From Cytophagales bacterium (GTDB lineage Bacteria; Bacteroidota; Bacteroidia; Cytophagales; Cyclobacteriaceae): a stretch of 6,493 nucleotides of DNA. The translations under genes and the position numbers were made by a program. Below the pieces are notes generated by a model. The model was not told where the DNA came from. It saw only the letters and a program-made list of their open reading frames with translations, and did not search any database. This document shows, in pieces, positions 1 to 6,198 of this stretch. Each line of letters begins with the position of its first letter. Positions within the stretch are counted from its first letter, which is position 1. The stretch covers positions 3,145-9,637 of the forward strand of contig DPSB01000333.1 of the NCBI GenBank assembly GCA_003537495.1. Reading direction: 5' to 3'.

Positions 1-261
1 CTTAAAATATAAATCCCATTCGGCAAAGGTTACTTCTTTTACACCCATCAAGAAGCCAGATAATTGTATTTCCTTTTGAGGCCCCTCATCTTCTTGTCGT
101 CCGCGTTCGGTAATGGCACTACCCATTGTAAATTTTCCTGCCGGAATTGCTGCCATCTTAAACGTTACTGCAGTACCCGGAATAGCTTGCTCATACGTTT
201 TGAAATCTTGTGCGATAGCTGAGCTAAATAAAAAAGGTAGGAGAAGAAGTATAGTTTTCAT
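1..261 (-). CDS. SUMF1/formylglycine-generating-enzyme-like exported protein, N-terminal part (runs off window)
   Basis: The reverse strand reads open from ATG at 259-261 to the window edge, giving 87 residues with no stop. Residues 1-17 form a signal peptide (MKT, a Leu/Phe-rich core, then SSAIA before Gln18), so the product is probably exported. The mature part has the typical start of the SUMF1/EgtB/PvdO fold: a mean-IPAGKFTMGS motif at residues 39-48, a charged stretch with EDEGPQ at 57-62, then the 'SGFLMG..EVTFAEW' segment at 68-82 that corresponds to the conserved 'F.i...EVT..qy' region. Family members include sulfatase-activating enzymes, the GldK/GldJ gliding proteins and many uncharacterised exported proteins; the part that would separate these (the C-terminal cysteines and active site) lies outside the window. 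It starts 16 bp after the methyltransferase gene stop on the same strand, so the two may be cotranscribed. Family call is firm; precise function is unknown. Confidence 0.85.
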   Translation of the reverse strand, partial: MKTILLLLPFLFSSAIAQDFKTYEQAIPGTAVTFKMAAIPAGKFTMGSAITERGRQEDEGPQKEIQLSGFLMGVKEVTFAEWDLYFK

Positions 262-277
262 TAGAACATGAAAGCAT

Positions 278-1465
278 TTAGCTTTTTTTAATCCTTGCCA
301 TATAAAATCCATCAAAACCTTCCGATGGCCGCATTACGTGCTGATCGAGTAATTCAAAGTTTGAATGTGATTTTAAAAATTGTTGCACCTGATTTTCGTT
401 TTCAGAAGGGAACAAGCTGCAGGTTGCGTAAACCAAAAGTCCACCGGGTTTTAACATGGTACTATAATCAACCAGAATATGTTGCTGCAATTCCTTCACG
501 CGATTAATAAAATCCAGATTTAGTTTCCACTTGGCATCGGGGTTACGTTTCAACACTCCTAATCCCGAACACGGCACATCTAACAACAACCGGGCAGCAG
601 AATTTTCCAATCACTTAATTGTTTTAGAAGATTCAATTACCCGCGTTTCAATATTTCCGGCACCGGCTCTGCGTGCACGCTTTTTTAATTCTTCCAACTT
701 CCAATCTTCAGTATCCATTGCAATAATGCGCCCTTTGTTTTGCATGAGCGATGCGAGGTGTAATGTTTTTCCACCACCACCGGCACAAGCATCAATTACG
801 CGCATGCCGGGTTTTACTTGTAAATAAGGTGCGATTAATTGCGAACCGGCATCCTGCACTTCAAACAATCCATCTTTAAAAGCTTGCCGTGTAAAAATAT
901 TCTGGCGTTGTTCCAACAGAAGTGCATCTGGAAATTCGGGTGGTGCATTGGTAGCGATATCTTCTTCGTCCAGTATTTGTTGTAATTCCTTGCGCGAAGT
1001 TTTTAACGTATTTACCCGCAGCACTACTTTGGCTTCTTCGTTCAATGCGGCTAACTCTTTTTCCCATGCAGTACCTAACTCAGATTGACCTAACTCATCC
1101 AGCCAATCGGGAATGGATTCGCGCAGCACGCGGTTGTTTTTCAGCGACTCATATCGGGCTTCAATCCGGGCGCGGTTAATTCCTTTTAACTCGTCCCACT
1201 CGGGCAGTTCGGCCCGGCTCCACACACACCACACCCCTAATAATTTCCAGAAGTCGTGTTCTTGTGCTTCGGCTAATTCACTAAAAAGCCGGTACCAACG
1301 CACAATATCATAAGTGGTTTCGGCAATAAACCGCCTGTCGCGCGCGCCCCACTTGGGGTTGGCCTTCAGCACTTTTTCAATCACCTTATCGGCATATTTC
1401 TTGTTTACAAAGATTTCGCCCAGGGCATCAACTACGGCTACGGATAAATTGCGATATAATTTCAT
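278..1465 (-). pseudogene. RsmB/NOP2-family RNA cytosine-C5 methyltransferase, interrupted by in-frame TGA
   Basis: This family transfers a methyl group from SAM to carbon 5 of a cytosine in rRNA or tRNA in the cytoplasm. Starting at ATG 1463-1465 (MKLYRNL, the usual family start) the frame is 395 codons, a normal length. It has a helical N-terminal region (about 1-130), a 'VVLRVNTLK' pre-catalytic segment (147-155), the SAM-binding motif DACAGGGGKT (225-234) and an acidic SAM-ribose residue near D251. Codon 285 is TGA (611-613 on the plus strand). The same frame then continues without any shift through motif IV DVPCSGLG (C299), NPDAKW (308-313) and motif VI ATCS (C349) to TAA at 278-280. C349 is the expected nucleophile and C299 the release cysteine, so the upstream piece (284 residues, 611-1465) binds SAM at best and cannot catalyse. 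A one-base change from CGA (Arg) to TGA would explain it. It could be a recent nonsense mutation or a sequencing error. Which RNA it targets cannot be told. Confidence 0.88.
611..613 (-). other. Premature in-frame TGA in the RNA methyltransferase gene
   Basis: On the reverse strand the codons read ATT AAG TGA TTG GAA AAT, giving ...KTIK-stop-LENSA... inside a region that is otherwise continuous homology, just before the motif IV strand. The reading frame is the same on both sides, so this is a substitution and not an indel. The next codon is TTG, which could in principle restart translation, but no ribosome-binding sequence lies before it. The VOC, DUF1801 and GH32 genes in this window end in TGA, so it acts as a real stop here. 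Confidence 0.9.
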
Positions 1466-1629
1466 TTCACTAAAGTGCAGCAAGTTAACGTGCTCTGTAT
1501 TAATAAGGGACATTATTTGATGGAATGTTTTTAACTTGTGGCGTAAGTAGTAGCTGGTTACTGGTTGCTGGCTACTAGCAGCATACAACCAGTAACAAGA
1601 AACCAGCGACCAGTAACCAGCAACCATTT
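1466..1629. promoter_or_regulatory. Divergent intergenic region between the methyltransferase and isomerase genes
   Basis: This 164-bp stretch separates two divergently transcribed genes and must hold the promoters for both, unless transcription starts inside a gene. I could not find a convincing pair of Bacteroidota-type elements (TTTG and TAnnTTTG about 19 bases apart) on either strand, so no promoter is placed. The half next to the isomerase gene is occupied by the heptamer hairpin. The half next to the methyltransferase is AT-richer and could be extended in frame as coding (an upstream ATG at 1511-1513), but family similarity starts only at 1465. Confidence 0.5.
1553..1627. repeat. Head-to-head arrays of 7-nt repeats forming a 19-bp-stem hairpin
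   Basis: Left array: CTGGTTA, CTGGTTG, CTGGCTA in exact 7-base register at 1554-1574. Right array, opposite orientation: CAACCAG, TAACAAG, AAACCAG, CGACCAG, TAACCAG, CAACCAT, also in register, at 1586-1627. The arrays make a long inverted repeat: 1553-1571 (GCTGGTTACTGGTTGCTGG) pairs with 1603-1621 over 19 positions with a single mismatch, which is a G-U wobble in RNA read from the plus strand. The loop is 31 nt. A smaller competing hairpin is TAGTAGC (1548-1554) with GCTACTA (1571-1577). The array ends two bases before the isomerase ATG. The stem is not followed by a T-run, so it is not a simple terminator. It may be a dispersed intergenic repeat or a leader structure affecting translation; function is unknown. 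Confidence 0.85.
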
Positions 1630-2559
1630 ATGAAGTCCACACAATCCCGAAGAGAATTTGTAAAGAATACATCTTTAATGGCAGGTCTTTCTGCGCTTGT
1701 TTCATGGCCTCTTACTTCCGAAGCCAGCGAAACAAAAAAAGCAGCAGGCAAGCCGTTTAAGTTAAACTATGCACCACACGATGGCATGTTTAAAAACCAC
1801 GCGGGTGCCGATTTTATCGACCAGATAAAATTTATGGCCGATCAGGGTTTTCGATCCATTGAAGACAATGGTTTACTCGGTCGCCCGGTAGAATACCAGG
1901 AGCGCATTGGCAAAACACTTGCGCAATTAAATATGACCATGGGCGTGTTTGTGGTTGATGGTGGCGATAACTGGAAGGTGTCACTCACCTCAGGCAAACA
2001 AGAGTTCAAAGATAATTTTGTAAAAACCTGCAAGGCATCGGTAGAAGCTGCAAAACGTGTTAATGCAAAGTGGATGACCGTGGTGCCGGGATTTTTCGAT
2101 CGCAAGTTACCCATGGGCATCCAAACCAGTAACGTGGTAGATGCGCTGCGCAGAGGTGCCGAAATTTTTGAACCGCACGGTTTGATAATGGTGTTGGAGC
2201 CGCTGAGCGATACTCCGGAATTATTTATGCGCTATTCCGATCAGACCTATGAACTATGCAAAGCAGTTAAAAGTCCGGCTTGTAAAATATTATACGATGC
2301 GTACCACATGCAACGCAACGAGGGCAACCTGATCAACAACATAAATTCCTGTTGGGATGAGATAGCATACTTTCAGGTTGGCGATAACCCGGGTCGCAAA
2401 GAGCCGGGCACAGGCGAGATCAACCATAAAAATTTATTCAAACACATTTACGATAAAGGCTTTAAGGGTATTGTAGGTATGGAACATGGCAACGCCAAAG
2501 AAGGTAAGGAGGGAGAACTTGCCTTGATACAAGCTTATCGTGAAAGTGATTCGTTTTAA
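1630..2559 (+). CDS. Tat-signal sugar isomerase of the hydroxypyruvate isomerase-like TIM-barrel family
   Basis: The 309-residue product begins with a twin-arginine signal: SRREFVK at residues 6-12, a hydrophobic stretch at about 15-27, then a polar region with the mature part starting near residue 35-40. The rest is a xylose-isomerase-like (AP endonuclease 2 type) TIM barrel. Likely metal ligands at the family positions are E190 (VLEP), D223 in YDAYHMQ, Q249 in YFQVGDNPGR, and E285 in GMEHGN. The 'GDNPGRKEPGTGEIN' segment (251-265) is typical of hydroxypyruvate isomerases and relatives. The family interconverts ketoses and aldoses or epimerises sugars with a divalent metal; the substrate here cannot be read from sequence. 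Known hydroxypyruvate isomerases are cytoplasmic, so the Tat signal suggests a different, extracytoplasmic sugar substrate, possibly from polysaccharide breakdown. The start at 1630 is the one that gives a complete Tat signal. The CHAT gene follows after 16 bp. Confidence 0.87.
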   Translation: MKSTQSRREFVKNTSLMAGLSALVSWPLTSEASETKKAAGKPFKLNYAPHDGMFKNHAGADFIDQIKFMADQGFRSIEDNGLLGRPVEYQERIGKTLAQLNMTMGVFVVDGGDNWKVSLTSGKQEFKDNFVKTCKASVEAAKRVNAKWMTVVPGFFDRKLPMGIQTSNVVDALRRGAEIFEPHGLIMVLEPLSDTPELFMRYSDQTYELCKAVKSPACKILYDAYHMQRNEGNLINNINSCWDEIAYFQVGDNPGRKEPGTGEINHKNLFKHIYDKGFKGIVGMEHGNAKEGKEGELALIQAYRESDSF

Positions 2560-2575
2560 AAGCTATTATACAATC

Positions 2576-5395
2576 ATGAAAAAAATAATAATTGCAGCGT
2601 TAGTACTGGTGCTTCCCTTAGCGGGATTTGGGCAGTTTCAGAATTTAAAAAACAAAGTAGTTCAAAAAACCAAAGAGGCAGCCAAAGGTAAGGCAGCCGA
2701 TAAAGCCGATGCTGCCCGCGACCGATTGGATTCTACTGATTTTAACTATGCCATTTCGGTAATTGATAATTCAGGAATGATGAACGTACTGGATGCAGAT
2801 GAGCTAGCCACCCGAGCGGCTTACTCTGCTTCCAATAAATACATGAAGAAAGAAAGCGAGATTACAGCTGCCGAACGGTGTCGCTCTATTTTAGATCAAG
2901 CCGAAAATTTTTACCAGGCAAGACGGTACCGCCTGGCGGAGTTATCTTTTTTGGAGGCTAAGCTGGCTTATGAAGCAGCCGGGTTAACAACCAACATCAA
3001 CTACAGTAAAGTAAATGCCGATCTGGGTTTGTTGTATTCAACCATGGGTCGTTTCAATCAGGCCGAATATTTTTTGAGCGAAGGTCTAGGTTTGCGCGAA
3101 CAAACATTGGGTCGCGATAGCAAAGCCGGTGCATCTTCGCTTAACAACCTTGCAGTATTATACCAGGAAACAGCCCGCTTTAATGAAGCCGAAAATTATT
3201 TTCAGGAAGCATTGCAGGCAGTTGAAAAACAATTTGGAAAGGAAAGTCATGAGTATGCAGTGGTACTAAATAATCAGGCCATCTACTTTTCGGAAGTAGG
3301 CCGTACCGAAAAAGCCGTTGCCAATCTGAACACAGCCATTGCAATTGTTGAAAAGTTAAACAGCAAAAACAAACGTACCGAAGTTGGGTTCCAATCTAAT
3401 TTGGCCATGTTGTATCAGGAACAAGGCAAACTTGTGGAGGCAGAAGCAGTTTATGTAAAACTTGAAAAGATGCTGCGCTTGATTGGCGATAAAACCTTCT
3501 ATGCCGGAGTGCTCAACAATCTTGCACTGCTTTACATTCAAATGAATAAGCTTGATAAAGTAGAAGAATACCTGAAACAATCGGCACAGATATATCAAAC
3601 GCGATTAGGAAAGGAGAGTCCTAACTATGCAAAGGTGCTGGGTGATTTGGGAAATTTTTATCGCATGCAAGGCAAGTTTGTGGAAGCAGAAGATAATCTG
3701 AATAAAACGTTAACCATTTATGGATCGGCACTTAATACCAATCATCCTGAATATGTAAAAGCTCAGGAAGATCTGGCCATTCTGTATTGGAAAAAGGGTG
3801 ATCTAACCAAAGCCGATGCAGGCTTTAAGATCGCCATGGACAAATCACTTGATTTCATCAATCAATATTTTCCGCCTATGAGTGAAGCGGAAAAAACCAA
3901 ATACTGGGATGTGTTGCAGCCGCGGTTTCAACGTTTCTATAATTATTGTCTGGAAGCAAGTGCTACCAACCCGGCCGTTGTACAAACCATGTTTAATTAT
4001 CAGATCGCTACCAAAGGGTTGTTGCTGAACTCTACCAATAAGATTAAGAAATCAATTTTGGCAAGTGGCAATACCGAGTTGATTAAAGACTATTCGGCCT
4101 GGTTGGATAAAAAAGAAACGCTGGCGCGGTATTACTCACTTTCAAAAACGGAATTAACTGAACAGAACATTGATCTTGGTGCGCTTGAATCGGAAGCTAA
4201 TACATTAGAACGTTCGCTGTCACAACGTTCCACCGATTTCTCGCAAGGGTATGCTGCCGATAAAACCGAGTACAAACAAATTCAAGCGAAGCTGCTTGAT
4301 ACGGAAGCAGTATTAGAATTTATTCGCATTCGTGCATTCGATAAAGATTTTACTGCTGATAGTAAATACGCAGCGCTGGTGTTAACCAAAAGTGCCACCG
4401 ATCCTAAACTTGTTGTATTGGATAACGGTAATCAATTAGAAACGCGGTATGCAAAATTCTATCGCAATGCGATACAGAACAAACAAGCTGATAATTATTC
4501 ATACGAACAATTTTGGGCGCGGGTCGATCCGGCTTTAGCAGGAAAAAAAGTTTTGTATATCTCAGCCGATGGTGTTTATAATCAGATCAGTTTAAACACC
4601 TTGAAGAAACCCGATGGTGATTATGTGTTGAATCGTTATGACATGGTGTTGGTGGGTAATTCAAAAGATGTAATTGCCTTAAAAACACAAAAGCCAGTTG
4701 TAGCAAAGAAGAGCGCGTTTGTGCTCGGCTTCCCGGATTATGGTGGCGATGCGGTGTCCGCATTACCGGGAACGAAAGTAGAGGTTGATAACATCAATCG
4801 GATTTTAAAAGCAGGTGGTTATACCATTCAATCCTTTATGCAAAAAACGGCAACTGAAGCTTCTGTTAAAGCTCTTAAAGGCCAGACATTAGTTCATATT
4901 GCCACCCACGGATATTTTCAGGCCGATGTAGAACAAACTGCTGCGGGAGTACATCAGGAAAATGCAAAGAACAATCCGCTGTTGCGTTCGGGCTTGTTGT
5001 TAGCGGGTGCATCGCCCACATTAAAAGGCGAACTTATTCCAAATTTAGAGAGCAACGATAACGGAGTACTTACTGCGTATGAAGCTATGAACCTTTCATT
5101 GGAAGGAACTGATCTGATAATGGTAAGCGCATGCGAAACAGGCTTAGGCGATGTACGCGCAGGTGAAGGTGTTTATGGATTACAACGTTCGTTTATTGTT
5201 GCCGGTGCCAAAGCTATGGTTATGAGTTTGTGGAAAGTGGACGATGCAGCCACACAAGCATTGATGACAAACTTCTATACTAATCTTTCAAAGGGAGTGC
5301 CCAAAGCTAAAGCGTTTAAACAAGCACAACTTCAACTAATGACGAAATACAAAGAGCCGTATTACTGGGGTGCGTTTGTAATGATGGGGATGTAG
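2576..5395 (+). CDS. Exported TPR-CHAT protein (caspase-like peptidase domain)
   Basis: The 939-residue protein starts at ATG 2576, where a clear signal peptide begins (MKKIII..., cleavage likely after GFG, residue 19); an in-frame GTG at 2540 would overlap the previous gene and bury the signal. Residues 20-50 are rich in Lys, Ala and Asp. About 103-425 hold eight TPR-like helical hairpins, most spaced near 42 residues as in kinesin-light-chain TPRs (e.g. NLAVLYQETARFNEAENYF at 191, NLAMLY at 275, DLAILY at 399). A helical linker follows, then the CHAT domain (about 640-939): the ADGVYNQISLNTL segment, HIATHG with the expected catalytic His778, VSACETGLG with Cys853, GEGVYGL, and the closing YYWGAFVMMG. 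The His-Cys pair is intact, so peptidase activity is plausible. CHAT proteins are relatives of caspases and separases; some act in bacterial defence and some are uncharacterised exported proteins. The target is unknown. It lies 16 bp after the isomerase gene and 19 bp before the VOC gene. Confidence 0.92.
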   Translation: MKKIIIAALVLVLPLAGFGQFQNLKNKVVQKTKEAAKGKAADKADAARDRLDSTDFNYAISVIDNSGMMNVLDADELATRAAYSASNKYMKKESEITAAERCRSILDQAENFYQARRYRLAELSFLEAKLAYEAAGLTTNINYSKVNADLGLLYSTMGRFNQAEYFLSEGLGLREQTLGRDSKAGASSLNNLAVLYQETARFNEAENYFQEALQAVEKQFGKESHEYAVVLNNQAIYFSEVGRTEKAVANLNTAIAIVEKLNSKNKRTEVGFQSNLAMLYQEQGKLVEAEAVYVKLEKMLRLIGDKTFYAGVLNNLALLYIQMNKLDKVEEYLKQSAQIYQTRLGKESPNYAKVLGDLGNFYRMQGKFVEAEDNLNKTLTIYGSALNTNHPEYVKAQEDLAILYWKKGDLTKADAGFKIAMDKSLDFINQYFPPMSEAEKTKYWDVLQPRFQRFYNYCLEASATNPAVVQTMFNYQIATKGLLLNSTNKIKKSILASGNTELIKDYSAWLDKKETLARYYSLSKTELTEQNIDLGALESEANTLERSLSQRSTDFSQGYAADKTEYKQIQAKLLDTEAVLEFIRIRAFDKDFTADSKYAALVLTKSATDPKLVVLDNGNQLETRYAKFYRNAIQNKQADNYSYEQFWARVDPALAGKKVLYISADGVYNQISLNTLKKPDGDYVLNRYDMVLVGNSKDVIALKTQKPVVAKKSAFVLGFPDYGGDAVSALPGTKVEVDNINRILKAGGYTIQSFMQKTATEASVKALKGQTLVHIATHGYFQADVEQTAAGVHQENAKNNPLLRSGLLLAGASPTLKGELIPNLESNDNGVLTAYEAMNLSLEGTDLIMVSACETGLGDVRAGEGVYGLQRSFIVAGAKAMVMSLWKVDDAATQALMTNFYTNLSKGVPKAKAFKQAQLQLMTKYKEPYYWGAFVMMGM

Positions 5396-5414
5396 CGTTA
5401 AAATCAATAAACAT

Positions 5415-5774
5415 ATGCGTGGCTTACGCACAACAATTTATAAAGTACCTGATCTGGTAGCAGCAAAAGCATGGTATGCAAAGGCATTTCAGGTTCAGCC
5501 TTACTTTGATGAACCTTTTTATGTGGGATTTAGTGTTAGTGGTTATGAATTGGGATTAATGCCCGATGAAGGCAGTTCAGCTAAAGCCGATAACGTGCTA
5601 ACCTATTGGGGCGTGGATGATATAAAGAGTGAGTTTACTCGATTGATTGATCTTGGGGCCACTGCGCATGAGGAACCCACCAATGTAGGGGGCGAGATTA
5701 CAGTAGCAACTGTTTTTGATCCGTGGAAAAATGTGATCGGATTAATTTATAATCCAGAGTTTCGGTTAGCCTGA
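5415..5774 (+). CDS. VOC (glyoxalase/bleomycin-resistance fold) family protein
   Basis: The 119-residue product has the outline of a single VOC protein with two beta-alpha-beta-beta-beta units. The first is TTIYKVPDLVAAKAWYAKAF (6-25), with the usual 'VpDl..a..fY...' helix, leading to GFSVSGYELGLMP (38-50). The second is VLTYWGVDDIKSEFTRLIDL (61-80), GATAHEEP, then the closing TVFDPWKNVIGLIYNPEF (99-116). No signal peptide is seen, so it is cytoplasmic. In metal-dependent members, a His on the first strand and a Glu near the end (as in 'DPdGN.iEl') bind the metal; here those positions look like Thr/Ile and Gly109, so a metal-using glyoxalase is unlikely. It probably binds a small molecule, or acts as a dimer with a non-canonical site. 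It ends with tandem stops TGA-TAG, is only 19 bp after the CHAT gene, and is probably translated from the same transcript. Substrate unknown. Confidence 0.85.
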   Translation: MRGLRTTIYKVPDLVAAKAWYAKAFQVQPYFDEPFYVGFSVSGYELGLMPDEGSSAKADNVLTYWGVDDIKSEFTRLIDLGATAHEEPTNVGGEITVATVFDPWKNVIGLIYNPEFRLA

Positions 5775-5784
5775 TAGTTGAATA

Positions 5785-5799
5785 GTTTACTGGTTAAAC
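5785..5799. repeat. Short inverted repeat GTTTA-N5-TAAAC between VOC and DUF1801 genes
   Basis: GTTTA at 5785-5789 and TAAAC at 5795-5799 are perfect complements around a 5-base CTGGT loop. It lies 11 bp after the VOC stop and 13 bp before the DUF1801 start. The core TTACTGGTT (5787-5795) is identical to 1558-1566 in the heptamer hairpin. It is too short to be a confident terminator or operator, and may be chance. Confidence 0.3.
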
Positions 5800-5812
5800 G
5801 TGTTTCAAGTTT

Positions 5813-6181
5813 ATGATTCCAGCTTTGGATAGTTTCTATCTTATTAAACCCGATGCTACCAAAGCCTGTCTGCTGGCATTAAGAACTATAATTCTAAGTC
5901 ACGATAAAAATATTACCGAGACGGTAAAGTATGGAATGCCTTGCTTCTGTTATGGCAAGAAACAATTTTGTTATCTATGGATAGACAAAAAGACAAACGA
6001 CCCGTACATCCTTTTTGTAGAAGGCAAACACATCAATCATCCAAAGTTAGAGGCGGGTACACGTGCACGAATGAAAATTCTACGGGTTAATCCCAAAAAG
6101 GATTTGCCCTTAAAAACAATTCAATCTATTCTGAAATTAGCAGTGAGTCTTTATCAAAGCGGATTGGTGAAGGCTAAATGA
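5813..6181 (+). CDS. DUF1801 (YdhG-like) domain protein
   Basis: The 122-residue product matches the DUF1801 pattern along its length: a leading helix with LLALRTIILS (20-29), then 'ITETVKYGMPCFCYGKKQFCYLW' features at 34-56, a 'YILFVEGKHINHP' strand and turn (65-77), and a basic tail region 'RVNPKKDLPLKTIQSILKLAV' (91-111). No signal peptide or membrane segment is visible, so it is a small cytoplasmic protein. The fold resembles frataxin-like and YdhG proteins, but no biochemical role is established for this branch. Cys44, Cys46 and Cys53 form a compact cysteine group in the conserved core that could bind metal or be redox active; this is inference. The gene follows the VOC gene by 38 bp and ends 6 bp from the convergent GH32 gene. 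Start chosen as the ATG giving the full domain; no clear ribosome-binding site precedes it. Confidence 0.8.
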   Translation: MIPALDSFYLIKPDATKACLLALRTIILSHDKNITETVKYGMPCFCYGKKQFCYLWIDKKTNDPYILFVEGKHINHPKLEAGTRARMKILRVNPKKDLPLKTIQSILKLAVSLYQSGLVKAK

Positions 6182-6198
6182 AAGGCTTCACTTCTTTT
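6167..6198 (+). terminator. Weak candidate terminator at the convergent DUF1801/GH32 junction
   Basis: GTGAAG (6167-6172) and CTTCAC (6186-6191) form a 6-bp stem with a 13-nt loop, followed on the plus strand by TTCTTTT (6192-6198). It spans the end of the DUF1801 gene and the stop of the GH32 gene. The stem is short and the loop large, so this is only suggestive; there is no equivalent T-run for the minus strand. Confidence 0.25.

Noticed and set aside
278..610. Independent small gene starting at TTG 608-610
   Set aside because: The product is the direct continuation of the methyltransferase (motifs IV and VI) in the same frame, with no ribosome-binding sequence or upstream spacing of its own.
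611..613. TGA read as selenocysteine or tryptophan
   Set aside because: Other genes here end with TGA, no selenocysteine hairpin is evident after it, and family members would have a basic residue rather than Trp or Cys at that position (from general family knowledge).
611..1627. Longer methyltransferase frame starting at 1625-1627
   Set aside because: The first 54 codons run through the heptamer hairpin and intergenic DNA and give a composition unlike the family (SCYWLYAASSQQPVT). Family similarity begins at MKLYRNL, position 1465.
1553..1627. CRISPR array or rho-independent terminator
   Set aside because: Units are 7 bases with no spacers, and the stem is not followed by a T-run on either strand; it also lies between divergent genes, where no transcript ends.
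1842..2120. Antisense open frame inside the isomerase gene
   Set aside because: No recognisable domain, and the plus-strand frame there has clear family motifs. Similar shadows at 295-507, 531-827, 876-1067, 1113-1313, 1314-1520 and 3356-3598 were dropped for the same reason.
2540..2575. GTG start for the CHAT protein 12 codons upstream
   Set aside because: It would overlap the isomerase gene and put a polar segment ahead of a normal signal peptide that begins exactly at ATG 2576.
1630..6181. Known antiphage defence island
   Set aside because: The CHAT protein is exported, and no typical defence partners (gasdermin, Cas, nuclease, retron, TIR) are in the window.
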